From: Burkholderia mayonis
Lineage (GTDB): Bacteria > Pseudomonadota > Gammaproteobacteria > Burkholderiales > Burkholderiaceae
Assembly: GCF_001523745.2 (NCBI RefSeq)
Contig: NZ_CP013387.1
Span: forward strand, 1,240,001-1,304,000
Direction: 5' to 3'
Length of the DNA: 64,000 nt
Shown here: in pieces, positions 50,930-60,297 of the stretch
Numbering within the stretch: position 1 is the stretch's first letter
Layout of the letters: each line of letters begins with the position of its first letter
Position numbers and translations under genes: made by a program
Notes under the pieces: generated by a model
The model's database searches: none
What the model saw: only the letters and a program-made list of their open reading frames with translations
What the model was told of the DNA's origin: nothing

Positions 50930-51634
50930 TCACGCGGCCGGCTTCTCCCCGACGACGAATTCGAACGACGCGACGCCGTCGACGCCGCCCGTCACGCGGT
51001 CGCCCGGCTGCAGCGCGGCGACGCCCGCCGGCGTGCCGGTGAAGATCAGGTCGCCGGCGCGCAGCTCGACCGCGCGCGACGCGTAGCTGACGATGTCGGC
51101 GATGGGCCAGATCATGTCGGCAAGGTCGCCTTGCTGGCGCGCGTCGCCGTTCACCGCGAGCCAGATCCGCCCGCGCTGCGGATGGCCGATCGATGCGGCC
51201 GGATGCAGCGCCGTCAGCGGACCCGACGCGTCGAAGCCCTTCGCCCAATCCCACGGCCGGCCCGCTTTCTTCGCTTCAGCCTGCAGATCGCGTCGCGTCA
51301 GGTCGACGCCGACGCCGTAGCCCCACACGTGGTCGAGCGCCGAATCGGCGGCGATCGCGCGGCCGCCGCGGCCGATCGCGATCACGAGCTCGATCTCGTG
51401 ATGCAGATCGGACGTGAGCGTCGGATACGGCACCGTGCCGCTCGCGGGCACGATCGCGTCGGCGGGCTTCGAGAAGAAGAACGGCGGCTCGCGGTTCGGA
51501 TCGGCGCCCATCTCGCGCGCGTGGTCCGCGTAGTTGCGGCCGACGCAGAACACGCGGCGCACCGGAAAGCGCGCGGCGGAGCCGGCAATCTCGACGGACG
51601 GAACGGCAGGCGGCGCGAAAACGTAATCGGTCAT
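50930..51634 (-). CDS. Fumarylacetoacetate hydrolase (FAH) family protein
   Basis: 234 aa from ATG 51634. FAH-fold motifs: VFCVGRNYADHA, the metal-binding HHEIELVIAIG, GVDLTRRDLQAEAK and ELRAGDLIFTGTPAGVA. Members cleave acylpyruvates or decarboxylate oxaloacetate; this size is close to acylpyruvase (FAHD1/YcgM). An AraC-type regulator gene lies upstream on the same strand. Confidence 0.9.
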   Translation of the reverse strand: MTDYVFAPPAVPSVEIAGSAARFPVRRVFCVGRNYADHAREMGADPNREPPFFFSKPADAIVPASGTVPYPTLTSDLHHEIELVIAIGRGGRAIAADSALDHVWGYGVGVDLTRRDLQAEAKKAGRPWDWAKGFDASGPLTALHPAASIGHPQRGRIWLAVNGDARQQGDLADMIWPIADIVSYASRAVELRAGDLIFTGTPAGVAALQPGDRVTGGVDGVASFEFVVGEKPAA

Positions 51635-51794
51635 CTTCTGATCTCTGAAAGGGTTTCGGAAAGCGAAAACGGAAGCTGCGGTCTTCGGAAGCGGGACGCC
51701 CGGCCGTGCATCGCGGCAGGCGTCGGCGACACGTCGACGATAGCAATGCGGCGCGCACGGCGATGCGACGGATGTGTCGTCTTCATGGACAAAA

Positions 51795-52793
51795 CTACGC
51801 GCGCGGCTTCGCGGCCGCCCGGATCGCGCCTTTTGCACCGGCGGCGTCCTTCGCATCCTCGGCGGCTCGCGCGACGGCGGCGTCGGGTGCGCCGTTCGCG
51901 TCGCGGTAGTCCTTCGGCGATACGCCGACGCACGCGCGAAAGCGCCGCGAGAAATACCCTTCGTCGCGAAAGCCGACCGCGTGCGCGACGTCGGCGATCC
52001 GCCGCGTCGTGTGCGTGAGCAGCGACTGCGCGAGTGCGATCCGACGCTCGGTGACGAGATCGGTGAACGTGCTGCCGGTTTCCTTGCGGATCAGATGCGC
52101 GAGGTAGTTCGGCGACAGGAACGCCGCGCGCGCGGTGCCCGCGAGCGTCAGTGCGTCGTTCGTCAGGTTTGCGCGCACGTGACGCAGCACGCGCGCAAAC
52201 GCGTCGCGGCGGCCCGTGCGGTGCGCGCCGTTCTGCGCGAGCTTCGTGAGCGGCCCCGCATACTGCGTGCAGACGAGTCCGATCAGCTGCAGCAGGTAGC
52301 CGCGCAACAGCGGCGCCGAGCCGAACGTGCGCGCGCGGTCGGTTTCGAGCATCCGCTGCGCGAGGCGGCGCGCGTCGTCGAACGCCGCGCCCGTCAGAAT
52401 GAAATCGAGGTGCTCCTGGAAACGGAACGGCGCGAGCTCGGGCGCGCGCTGCGCGGACACATCTTCGAGATCGAGCGGATCGACGTCGAGGTCGAGGTCG
52501 GCCCGCAGGAACGCCAGCGAAAAGTTGATCACGACGAAGTGCGCGCCCGGCGGGTGCGGAATCAGATGCTCGCGGTGCGGCAGCACGAACGCAAGCGCGC
52601 CGCGTGGAAACGGGCGCGTGACGCCGCCGATTTGCTGCTCGGTGTCGCCGCCGAGGTTGAACTGGATCTGGAAATACGCGTGCCGGTGCGGCTCGGTGAT
52701 CGCCCGGCGGGTGGCCTCGTCGCGGATGTAGAAGTCGAGGCGGTCGCTGCGCTCGGGCATGCCGTACGTGCGCGGCTTGACGGTGGATGGCAT
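51795..52793 (-). CDS. AraC-family transcriptional regulator
   Basis: 332 aa. N-terminal cupin-like ligand domain (HRHAYFQIQFNLGGDTEQQIGG, ALAFVLPHREHLIPHPPG) and C-terminal double HTH (LTLAGTARAAFLSPNYLAHLIRKETG, RIADVAHAVGFRDEGYFSRRFRACVGVSP). An Ala/Lys-rich tail of about 30 residues follows. It probably controls the FAH-family gene 160 bp downstream. Confidence 0.9.
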   Translation of the reverse strand: MPSTVKPRTYGMPERSDRLDFYIRDEATRRAITEPHRHAYFQIQFNLGGDTEQQIGGVTRPFPRGALAFVLPHREHLIPHPPGAHFVVINFSLAFLRADLDLDVDPLDLEDVSAQRAPELAPFRFQEHLDFILTGAAFDDARRLAQRMLETDRARTFGSAPLLRGYLLQLIGLVCTQYAGPLTKLAQNGAHRTGRRDAFARVLRHVRANLTNDALTLAGTARAAFLSPNYLAHLIRKETGSTFTDLVTERRIALAQSLLTHTTRRIADVAHAVGFRDEGYFSRRFRACVGVSPKDYRDANGAPDAAVARAAEDAKDAAGAKGAIRAAAKPRA

Positions 52794-53487
52794 GGGCGGT
52801 CGGGGCTGTCGTGATGCGAGTCTTGCAATCGGCCGCGCGCGGCGGCGCGGCGGGAAATCGTCAGATTGTCGCTAAAAATGCGTGAGCGCGGGGGCGGGCC
52901 GGCTGCGGCATCGCGTCTGCTGTCGATGCCGCGTGCAGGCTGTCGCTTCGGCATAGCGGCTTGCGTTGCTTCGGCGCACGTGCGGGGCGGCGTCGCCGGG
53001 CGTCCATGCGATGGGAGACGCCGTCGCGCAAACCGCCATTTTCTTCAACCGCCGGAACGGCGATTCTTGCATTGCCTCCGGGGTCTGCTTTCATGTGGCC
53101 GCCCGGCGAAACCGCCGCCGAAACCGGCATGCGTATCGAGCCCCGGGCGGATGATCGCGCGCCGCTATTTTGACAGACATCGCGATGGTCGCCCGCAACC
53201 CGTAATCCGCAACCCGCAACAGCAATCGGCAATCCGCTCACGACCGCTCGGCAGGCGCGCAACCGCGGCCAGGTTGGCGTCGACGCGCGCCGCCCAACTC
53301 CCGAAACGGTTCCACCGCGTTTTCCGGAACGTGTCCCAGGCGCGATCCGGCCTATCTTTGTGGTTACGGACGTCCGGAAGCGTCGGAATAAAGCGCGCCC
53401 GACGAACGTTCTTGTACACATGGGCGCCGCACGCCGCGGCGTGCGAGCGGCGTCCGAACGCAACAGGCGCGCCGCCGGGAGGCGGAA
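52794..53487. other. Gene-free region of about 690 bp
   Basis: Between the AraC gene (-) and the lipoprotein gene (+). It contains degenerate repeats of CCGCAACCCG type around 53190-53240 and a TTGACA-like hexamer near 53172 in the plus direction. No convincing gene; overlapping open frames lack family signs. Confidence 0.35.
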
Positions 53488-53640
53488 ATGACATCGACAC
53501 GGGTTCTTTCGGCCGTATTCGCGCTGCTCGCGCTGATGCTGTCCGCGGGCTGCGCATCGTCGGACGACATGTCATCGTCCGGCCATGCCGCGCCGACGAG
53601 CGGCTACGGCAGGGGCAGCGGCGGTGGCGGCGGCTATTGA
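53488..53640 (+). CDS. Small lipoprotein (50 aa)
   Basis: Strong ribosome site (GGGAGG) before ATG 53488. The signal RVLSAVFALLALMLSAGC ends in a lipobox L-S-A-G-C, and the mature peptide is Ser/Gly-rich (SSGHAAPTSGYGRGSGGGGGY). The stop TGA overlaps the TTG candidate start of the next gene in TTGA, so it is the first gene of the sigma/anti-sigma operon. Function unknown. Confidence 0.65.
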   Translation: MTSTRVLSAVFALLALMLSAGCASSDDMSSSGHAAPTSGYGRGSGGGGGY

Positions 53641-54176
53641 CGACGGCGCTGCGCGTGAGCTTCGAAACGGATGTGGTCGGCTGGCTGCCGCAGTTGCGCC
53701 GCTATGCGCGCGCGCTGACGGGCGATCCCGCGTGGGCCGACGATCTGGTGCAGGACACCGCCGAGCGCGCGCTCGCGCGAATGCACGCGTTTCGCCCTGA
53801 CAGCAACCTGCGCGCGTGGCTGTTGACGATCCTGCGCCATTTGTACATCGACCAGTTGCGCGCGCGCCGCGAATTCGCCGTCGACGAAGACGACGGCCCG
53901 TGGCGCACGCTCGAAGCGCCGGCCGGCCAGGTCGATGCGCTCGTGCTGCGCGACGTGCAGCGGATGCTGTACCGGCTGCCGCTCGAGCAGCGCGAAGTGC
54001 TGTTGCTCGTGTGCGTCGAGGAACTGAGCTATCAGGAGGCGTCGACGGTGCTCGGCGTGCCGGTCGGCACGGTGATGTCGCGGCTGTCGCGCGCGCGGGA
54101 GCACATGCGCGCGCTGCTGACCGACGCGCCGCAGCGACGACCGTTGTCCTTCACCACAGCGAGAAATCATCGATGA
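53637..54176 (+). CDS. ECF RNA polymerase sigma factor
   Basis: About 179 aa from TTG 53637 (overlapping the lipoprotein stop) or 173 aa from GTG 53655. Region 2 (PQLRRYARALTGDPAWADDLVQDTAERALARM, LRAWLLTILRHLYIDQLR) and region 4 (YRLPLEQREVLLLVCVEELSYQEASTVLGVPVGTVMSRLSRARE) are clear. It overlaps the anti-sigma gene by 4 nt. The stress it answers is unknown; the downstream genes encode envelope proteins. Confidence 0.88.
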   Translation: MTTALRVSFETDVVGWLPQLRRYARALTGDPAWADDLVQDTAERALARMHAFRPDSNLRAWLLTILRHLYIDQLRARREFAVDEDDGPWRTLEAPAGQVDALVLRDVQRMLYRLPLEQREVLLLVCVEELSYQEASTVLGVPVGTVMSRLSRAREHMRALLTDAPQRRPLSFTTARNHR

Positions 54177-54985
54177 GCGACGATCTCGATCCCACTGTCG
54201 CGCCGGAATTCGACGAACCGGGGCTGCTCGCGCTGTCGGCGTTCGTCGACGGCGAGCTGCCGGAGGCGGAGCGTCGCGCGATCGCCGAGCGGCTTGCCGA
54301 CGATGCGCGCGCGGCGGACGTCGCGTCGCACTATCGCGCGCAGCGCGCGGCGTTGCGCGCGCTGTTCGCCGACCCCGCCGCGCAGAGCAACGGCCCGTGC
54401 GTCGTGCTGCGCGTGCGCGCTCCTTGGTGGCGTCGCGCCGCGTTCGCTGGCGGCGCGCTGGCGGCGGGCGTCGCGCTCGGGTGGTTGGGCGGCGCGGTCG
54501 CGCCGCAGTTCGCGCCGGAATTCGCGGCGCCCGCAGCCGCGCAGACGGTTTTCGCGCGCCAGGCGAATCTCGCATACGCGGTTTACGCGCCCGACGCGCG
54601 GCACCCGGTCGAGATCGCAGCCGGCCGCGACGGCGCGCTCGCCACGTGGCTGTCGGCGCGGATCGGCCGGCGAATCGTCGCGCCGTCGCTCGACGAATAC
54701 GGCTTCGCGCTGCTCGGCGGCCGGCTGCTGCCGGGCGCGGCCGGCCCCGCCGCGCAGTTCATGTACGAGAGCCCGGCGGGGGGGCGGCTCGCGCTCTACG
54801 TGAGCGCGTCCGCGCAGCACGAGACGGCGGTCGAGCTGCTGCGCGACGGCGAGCGGCGCACGTTCTACTGGGTCAGCGATCACACCGCGTACGCGCTGTC
54901 CGGGCAGCTCGCCGAAGACCGGCTGCGCGCGATCGCGGTCGATGTCTGCGGCGAGCTCGGCGGCCATCCGGATCGATGGCGGTAG
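54173..54985 (+). CDS. Membrane anti-sigma factor
   Basis: 270 aa from ATG 54173 in an ATGA overlap with the sigma gene. Short cytoplasmic sigma-binding head (LLALSAFVDGELPEAERRAI), one membrane segment (AFAGGALAAGVALGWLGGAV) and a periplasmic part (VYAPDARHPVEIAAG, EYGFALLGGRLLPG). No zinc HxxxCxxC is seen, so it is not a ZAS-type redox sensor. Regulated by a signal in the periplasm or by proteolysis, by family analogy. Confidence 0.85.
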   Translation: MSDDLDPTVAPEFDEPGLLALSAFVDGELPEAERRAIAERLADDARAADVASHYRAQRAALRALFADPAAQSNGPCVVLRVRAPWWRRAAFAGGALAAGVALGWLGGAVAPQFAPEFAAPAAAQTVFARQANLAYAVYAPDARHPVEIAAGRDGALATWLSARIGRRIVAPSLDEYGFALLGGRLLPGAAGPAAQFMYESPAGGRLALYVSASAQHETAVELLRDGERRTFYWVSDHTAYALSGQLAEDRLRAIAVDVCGELGGHPDRWR

Positions 54986-55027
54986 GCGCGAGCCGGAGTG
55001 TGACGTCGATGCGGCAAAGAGGCGATC

Positions 55028-55195
55028 ATGGGTGCGGCAGGCTCATGCGGGAAAGCAGTCGCGACGCTCGCGTTCGTCGCCGACGGCCACTTCAGCCGGA
55101 CGTCGTTCGGGCTGTCGCGCTGGCTGCCCGCCGTCGGCGACGACGTGCGGATGCGGATCCAGGCCGAATTTGTCAGGGCGCGCGCGGATCCGTAG
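55028..55195 (+). pseudogene. YceI-family C-terminal remnant
   Basis: A 55-aa frame (ATG 55028 to TAG 55193-55195) encodes VADGHFSRTSFGLSRWLPAV and GDDVRMRIQAEFVRA. This is the C-terminal end of YceI-type periplasmic lipid-binding proteins (FGMxxWLPxVGDxVxxxIxAEFV). The N-terminal lipocalin strands and signal are missing. It lies between the anti-sigma gene and the COG4315 gene, so an intact yceI gene probably once stood here. Confidence 0.6.
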
Positions 55196-55232
55196 CCGGC
55201 GCGCCCGTTTTCTTCGTTCAAGGAGAGTCATC

Positions 55233-55592
55233 ATGATCAAAATCCTGCTGGTCGCGATTGCGTGCGCGGCGCCGGCCGCGGCGCTCGCGGAGCCGCCGAG
55301 GGCGTCGAACGGCATGGTCGTCGACGGCGGCGGCATGACGCTCTACACGCTCGACCGGGACACGATGCCCGGCAAGAGCGTGTGCGTGGGCGGCTGCGCG
55401 GCGAACTGGCCGGCGGCGCTCGCCGATCCGTACGACAAGCCGGGCGGCGACCTCGGCCTCATCGCCACGGAGGGCGGCAAGCATCAATGGACGTACAAGG
55501 GGCATCCGCTGTATCGCTTTTCGGGCGATAAGCAGCCCGGGCAGCGCAACGGCGACGGCTTCGGCGGCATGTGGCATGTCGCGAAGCCTTGA
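55233..55592 (+). CDS. COG4315-type secreted protein
   Basis: 119 aa from ATG 55233 with AAGGAGAG upstream. Signal MIKILLVAIACAAPAAALA; mature part has the repeated motif of the family (TLYTLDRDTMPGKSVCVGGC, NWPAAL and HPLYRFSGDKQPGQRNGDGF). Two Cys (CVGGC) may form a disulfide. Such proteins accompany ECF sigma/YceI genes in many proteobacteria; function is unknown. Confidence 0.82.
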   Translation: MIKILLVAIACAAPAAALAEPPRASNGMVVDGGGMTLYTLDRDTMPGKSVCVGGCAANWPAALADPYDKPGGDLGLIATEGGKHQWTYKGHPLYRFSGDKQPGQRNGDGFGGMWHVAKP

Positions 55593-55996
55593 CGGGCGCG
55601 GCCGCATCGCCGGCACGGCGGGCGACGGCGGGTGAGCGCGTGCGCCGCGCGCTGCCCGGGGCGGCCGTCCGCGGCGGCGCACGGTGAAACGGGAAAGGGG
55701 GCGCAGCCGCGGCCGCCGCCGGACAGCGCCGATCGTTCGGGACGCGAATGCGGTCGCGTACGCGAGCGCGACTGGAGGCGACGGCCGCAAGCGAAGCGCC
55801 GCGCGGCTGGGCGAGCGCATCGGCGGGCGCGCGTCCGGACCGGCAGGCGGTCATGGCGAGCGAAGACGAAAAGAAAGTGGCGGCTGTCCCGCAGATCGCG
55901 ACGACACGCTCGCCGCACGGTTGCAAGCTTGTATATAATAATCATTCTCATTTACAAAACCGCATCCCGGCGCGACGATCCGGGGGAATCACGTCC
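55593..55996. other. Promoter region of the FecI/FecR/TonB-receptor locus
   Basis: 404 bp with no gene. GC-rich except 55925-55965, which holds the Fur-box-like sequence and probably the promoter of the sigma gene. Confidence 0.4.
55931..55949. promoter_or_regulatory. Fur-box-like site upstream of the FecI-type sigma gene
   Basis: The 19-mer at 55931-55949 matches the right half of the Fur consensus (ATAATCATTATC) at 11 of 12 positions and is AT-rich in a GC-rich background. It lies about 50 bp before the sigma gene start, so iron repression is likely. Confidence 0.6.
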
Positions 55997-56506
55997 ATGC
56001 CGGCCAACACTCTGCCTTTGCAGCGAGAGATCGCTGCGCTCTACACCGGTCATCGCGGCTGGCTGCACGGTTGGCTGTCGAAGAAGCTCGGCTGCGGCGA
56101 ACGCGCGGCCGATCTCGTCCACGACACGTTCATCCGCCTCCTCGCACGCGACGAGCCGATCGACGCTGCCGAGCCGCGCGCGTTCCTGACGACGGTCGCG
56201 CAGCGCGTGCTGTACAACCACTGGCGGCGCGAGCGGCTCGAGCGCGCGTATCTCGACGCGCTCGCGCAATTGCCGGAGGCAGTCGCGCCTTCGCCGGAGA
56301 CGCGCGCGATCCTGTTCGAGACGCTGCTCGAGATCGAGCGGATGCTCGACGGGCTGCCCGCCGCGGTCAAGCGCGCATTCCTGCTCGCTCAGCTCGACGG
56401 GATGACGCATGCGCAGATCGCGGCCGAGCTGCGCGTGTCGCTCGCGACCGTCAAGCGCTATCTCGTGAAGGCAGGCGCGCAGTGCTACTTCGCGATCGCC
56501 GCATGA
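55997..56506 (+). CDS. FecI-type ECF sigma factor (iron starvation)
   Basis: 169 aa from ATG 55997. FecI-like region 2 (REIAALYTGHRGWLHGWLSKKLG, AADLVHDTFIRLLARD, RAFLTTVAQRVLYNHWRRERLE) and region 4 (LPAAVKRAFLLAQLDGMTHAQIAAELRVSLATVKRYL). It would transcribe the TonB receptor gene when activated through the receptor and FecR. ATGA overlap with fecR-type gene follows. Confidence 0.9.
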   Translation: MPANTLPLQREIAALYTGHRGWLHGWLSKKLGCGERAADLVHDTFIRLLARDEPIDAAEPRAFLTTVAQRVLYNHWRRERLERAYLDALAQLPEAVAPSPETRAILFETLLEIERMLDGLPAAVKRAFLLAQLDGMTHAQIAAELRVSLATVKRYLVKAGAQCYFAIAA

Positions 56507-57507
56507 GCGGGGCGGAGCGCGTCGGCGGGCCGCCGGCAGTGCCCGCGCCCGTCGCACGGCGTGCGGTCGAGTGGTGGGTCGAGCTCGGCTCGGGCCGCGC
56601 GACCGACGCGACGCATGCGCGCCTCGCGCGGTGGCGCGCGGAGGACCCGGCGCACGATGCCGCATGGCGGCACATCGAGACGGTCAACGGGAGACTCGGC
56701 CGCGTCGCCGACACGCTGAGCGCGCAGGCCGCCCGCGCGGCGCTGCTGCCGTCGCGCTCGCGCGGGCGGCGCGCGGCGGTCAAGTCGCTCGCGGTGCTGC
56801 TGTTCGCGGGCGGCGCCGCATGGACCGCCGGCACCTGCGTGCCGTGGCGCGCTTGGGGCGCGGACGTGCGCACGGCGGTCGGCGAGCGGCGCACGGTCAC
56901 GCTCGCCGACGGCACGACGGTCGTCCTCAACACCGACAGCGCGATCGACGTTCGCTTCGACGACACGACGCGCGGCGTGCGCCTGCTGCGCGGCGAGATC
57001 ATGGTGACGAGCGGCCGCGACGCGGCGCGCGCGGCCGCGCGTCCGCTCGTGATCGCGACCGCGCACGGCGACGTGCGGCCGGTCGGCACGCGCTTCTCGG
57101 TGCGCGAGCGCGGCGAGGCGACGCGCGTCGACGTGTTCGAAGGCGCGGTGCGGATCGCGCCGCTGCGCTCGGCCGGCGAGCCGCGCGTGATCGCAGCCGG
57201 GCAGGGCGCGGACTTCACGCGCGATGCGCTCGTCGGGCCGCCGCGCACGATCGGCGGCGATGCGGGTGCGTGGGCCGGCGGGATGCTCGTCGCGTCGAAC
57301 CTGCGCCTCGCCGACCTGCTCGCCGAGATCGACCGCTACCGCCCGGGCCGCGTGCGTTGCGACGCGGCAGTCGCGAACCTCCGCGTGTCGGGCACGTACC
57401 CGCTCGACGACCCCGACCGCATCCTCGATACGCTGCGCGAGACGCTGCCCGTCGACGTCGAATACGCGACCCGCTATTGGGTGACGGTCGTCGCGGCGCG
57501 CGAATGA
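56503..57507 (+). CDS. FecR-type anti-sigma/signal transducer
   Basis: 334 aa. N-terminal DUF4880 (AVEWWVELGSGRATDATHARLARWRAEDPAHDAAW), a membrane segment (SLAVLLFAGGAAWTAG) and the periplasmic FecR domain (GERRTVTLADGTTVVLNTDSAIDVRF, PVGTRFSVRERGEATRVDVFEGAVRI). It relays the loaded-receptor signal from the STN domain of the TonB receptor to the sigma factor. Confidence 0.9.
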   Translation: MSGAERVGGPPAVPAPVARRAVEWWVELGSGRATDATHARLARWRAEDPAHDAAWRHIETVNGRLGRVADTLSAQAARAALLPSRSRGRRAAVKSLAVLLFAGGAAWTAGTCVPWRAWGADVRTAVGERRTVTLADGTTVVLNTDSAIDVRFDDTTRGVRLLRGEIMVTSGRDAARAAARPLVIATAHGDVRPVGTRFSVRERGEATRVDVFEGAVRIAPLRSAGEPRVIAAGQGADFTRDALVGPPRTIGGDAGAWAGGMLVASNLRLADLLAEIDRYRPGRVRCDAAVANLRVSGTYPLDDPDRILDTLRETLPVDVEYATRYWVTVVAARE

Positions 57508-57610
57508 GCGCTTCGGGAAAAAATCTTCGCATGGCCTGAGCTGTTTTCGATGTTCGCGTGACATGGGGAATGAAGGCTGCACTCAACCCATCGTCAACGA
57601 GTCATCGATC

Positions 57611-60205
57611 ATGGATTCAATCTGCAATCGCAATTCGCGCGGCAGCGCGTTCGCGGACCCGGCACGCTCGCCGGCCGAACCGGCGGCGCGCATCCGGCGC
57701 GCCGCGCGCGGGCACGGGCACGGGCACGGCTGCCCGCCCGCGGTGCAAGGCGGCGAAGCGACCGCGCCGCAGTTCGCGCCGCGCCGCATCGTCACGCGCC
57801 TCGCCGCCGCCGCGCTGTTCTCGGCGTTCGCCGCACCCGCGGAGTCGAACGCCGCCGAGCCCGCGGCCGCGACGCGCGCATACGACATCCCGGCTGGTCC
57901 GCTCGAAGCCGCGCTGAACCGCTTCGGCCGCGAGACCGGCATCCTGCTGGCGTTCCCGGGCGAACTGACCGCGGGGCTGCAAAGCCCCGGCCTGCACGGC
58001 CGCGCCGACACGGCCGCGGCGCTCGACCGGCTGCTGACGGGCACGGGCCTCGTCGCGGTCAGGCAGCCGAGCGGCGGCTACACGCTCGTCAGGCTGCCCG
58101 CGGCTTCGGCCGCGTCGAGCGCGGCGGCGGGACTCGCGACCGACACGACGCTGCCGACGGTCTCGGTGCGCGCGAGCGGCCTGCACGCGGACAGCTACCG
58201 GCCGCCGCGCGAGGCGGCGGGGCTGCGCAGCGACGCGCCGCTGTCGGAGGTGCCGCAGGCCGTCAACGTCGTGCCGCAGCAGGTGCTGCGCGATCAGCGT
58301 CCGCGCAACCTCGACGACGCGCTCGCGAACGTGAGCGGCATCACGCAGGGCAACACGCTCGGCAGCACGCAGGACACGGTGATGAAGCGCGGCTTCGGCG
58401 ACAACCGCGACGGCTCGGTGATGCGCAACGGCATGCCGATCGTCCAGGGCCGCTCGCTGAACGCGACGACGGACAGCGTCGAAGTGCTGAAAGGCCCGGC
58501 GTCGCTGCTGTACGGGATCATGGACCCGGGCGGCGTGATCAACGTCGTCGCGAAGCAGCCGCGGCTCGCGCGGTACCACGCGATTTCGGTGCTCGGCTCG
58601 ACGTACGGGCACGGCAGGAACGGCGGCGAAGTCACGTTCGATTCGACGGGCGCGATCGGCGACTCGCGGCTCGCGTACCGGCTGATCGTCGATCAGACCG
58701 GCGAGCAGTACTGGCGCAACTACGGCGAGCATCGCGAGACGCTCGTCGCGCCGTCGCTCGCGTGGTACGGCCGCGACACGCAGGTCGTGCTGTCGTATGA
58801 ATATCGCCGGTTCCTGATGCCGTTCGATCGCGGCACTGCGCTCGACCCGCGCACGAACGAGCCGCTCGCGATCCCGAGCCGCCGCCGCCTCGACGAGCCG
58901 TTCAACGACATGCGCGGCGAATCGAACCTTGCGCAACTGACGGTCGACCACCAGCTCGCGCCCGGCTGGAAGGTGCACCTCGGCTACAGCTACAACCGCG
59001 AGACCTACGATGCCAACCAGATTCGCATCACGGCGATCGATCCGGTCAAGGGCACGCTCACGCGCAGCAACGACGCGACGCACGGCTCGCGCAGCACCGA
59101 CAGCTACGGAATCGCCTACGTCGACGGCCGCGTCGCGCTCGCCGGGATGCGGCACGACGTGCAGTTCGGCGTCGACAGCGAATACCGGCAGGTCTATCGC
59201 GCGGACATGCTGCGCCAGGCGGTCAAGACGCCGTTCAGCTATCTGGACCCGGCGTACGGGCTGATCTCGCCGTCGACGACCGTGTCGCCGTCGGACAGCG
59301 ACCAGAGCGACACGATGCACACTGCGTCGGTGTTCTTCCAGGACAGCATCCATCTGACCGACAAGTGGATTCTCGTCGGCGGCGCGCGCTTCGTCCGCTA
59401 CAGCCAGCTCGCGGGACGCGGGCGTCCATTCCATGTCAATACGGACCTGAGCGGCACGAAGTGGCTGCCGCGCGCGGGCATCGTCTACAAGTGGAACGAC
59501 GCGCTGTCGCTGTACGGCAGCTACACGCAGTCGCTGAAGCCGACGTCGAAGATCGCGCCGATGTCGGGCGGCTACGTGATCGACGGCTCGACCGCGCCCG
59601 AAGAGGGCGCGTCGTGGGAGCTCGGCGCGAAGCTCGACATGCCGAGCGGCCTGACCGGCACGCTCGCGTTCTTCGATATCGACAAGAAGAACGTGCTCGT
59701 GTCGCAGTACAACGACGCGACGAACCAGACCGACTGGCGCACGTCCGGCCGCGCGCGTTCGCGCGGGATCGAGCTCGACGTGTCGGGACGGATCGGCGAG
59801 CGCTGGAACGTGATCGCGAGCTACGCGTACATCGACGCGAAGACGACCGACGATCCGCTCTACGCGGGCAACCGCTTGTGGAACGTTGCGCAGCACACGG
59901 CGTCGCTTGCGGCCGTCTACGACGCGGGCCCCGTATTCGGCGGCGACGACCTGCGGATCGGCGCGGCGGGCCGCTACGTCGGCGCGCGGCCGGGCGATTC
60001 GGCGAACAGCTTCACGCTGCCCGCGTATGCGACCGCCGACGCGTTCGCGACCTACGACACGCGGATCGGCAAGCAGAAGCTGCAGTTCCAGTTGAACGTG
60101 AAAAACCTGTTCAACCGGACGTACTACCCGTCGAGCGTGAACCGGTACTTCGTGTCGGTCGGCGACGCGCGGCAGGTGTCGCTGCTGACGACGCTGCAGT
60201 TCTGA
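57611..60205 (+). CDS. TonB-dependent siderophore receptor with STN signalling domain
   Basis: About 864 aa from ATG 57611; an earlier ATG (57563) and GTG 57743 are alternatives, the last giving the most usual signal peptide (IVTRLAAAALFSAFAAPAES). The STN domain (YDIPAGPLEAALNRFGRETG, LTGTGLVAVRQPSGGYTL) contacts FecR. The plug has AGLRSDAPLSEVPQAVNVVP and VMKRGFGDNRDGSVMRNGMP; the barrel ends in LLTTLQF. The N-terminal HGHGHG is unusual. Imports a ferric siderophore; which one is not evident. Confidence 0.92.
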   Translation: MDSICNRNSRGSAFADPARSPAEPAARIRRAARGHGHGHGCPPAVQGGEATAPQFAPRRIVTRLAAAALFSAFAAPAESNAAEPAAATRAYDIPAGPLEAALNRFGRETGILLAFPGELTAGLQSPGLHGRADTAAALDRLLTGTGLVAVRQPSGGYTLVRLPAASAASSAAAGLATDTTLPTVSVRASGLHADSYRPPREAAGLRSDAPLSEVPQAVNVVPQQVLRDQRPRNLDDALANVSGITQGNTLGSTQDTVMKRGFGDNRDGSVMRNGMPIVQGRSLNATTDSVEVLKGPASLLYGIMDPGGVINVVAKQPRLARYHAISVLGSTYGHGRNGGEVTFDSTGAIGDSRLAYRLIVDQTGEQYWRNYGEHRETLVAPSLAWYGRDTQVVLSYEYRRFLMPFDRGTALDPRTNEPLAIPSRRRLDEPFNDMRGESNLAQLTVDHQLAPGWKVHLGYSYNRETYDANQIRITAIDPVKGTLTRSNDATHGSRSTDSYGIAYVDGRVALAGMRHDVQFGVDSEYRQVYRADMLRQAVKTPFSYLDPAYGLISPSTTVSPSDSDQSDTMHTASVFFQDSIHLTDKWILVGGARFVRYSQLAGRGRPFHVNTDLSGTKWLPRAGIVYKWNDALSLYGSYTQSLKPTSKIAPMSGGYVIDGSTAPEEGASWELGAKLDMPSGLTGTLAFFDIDKKNVLVSQYNDATNQTDWRTSGRARSRGIELDVSGRIGERWNVIASYAYIDAKTTDDPLYAGNRLWNVAQHTASLAAVYDAGPVFGGDDLRIGAAGRYVGARPGDSANSFTLPAYATADAFATYDTRIGKQKLQFQLNVKNLFNRTYYPSSVNRYFVSVGDARQVSLLTTLQF

Positions 60206-60297
60206 GCGGCGGCCCCGTTTTCATTTTCCGATTTCCATATCGATCAGGCGCGCGCCGTGCCGCGCGGCACACGGCGCGGCGCGCGCGGGAGAAACCG

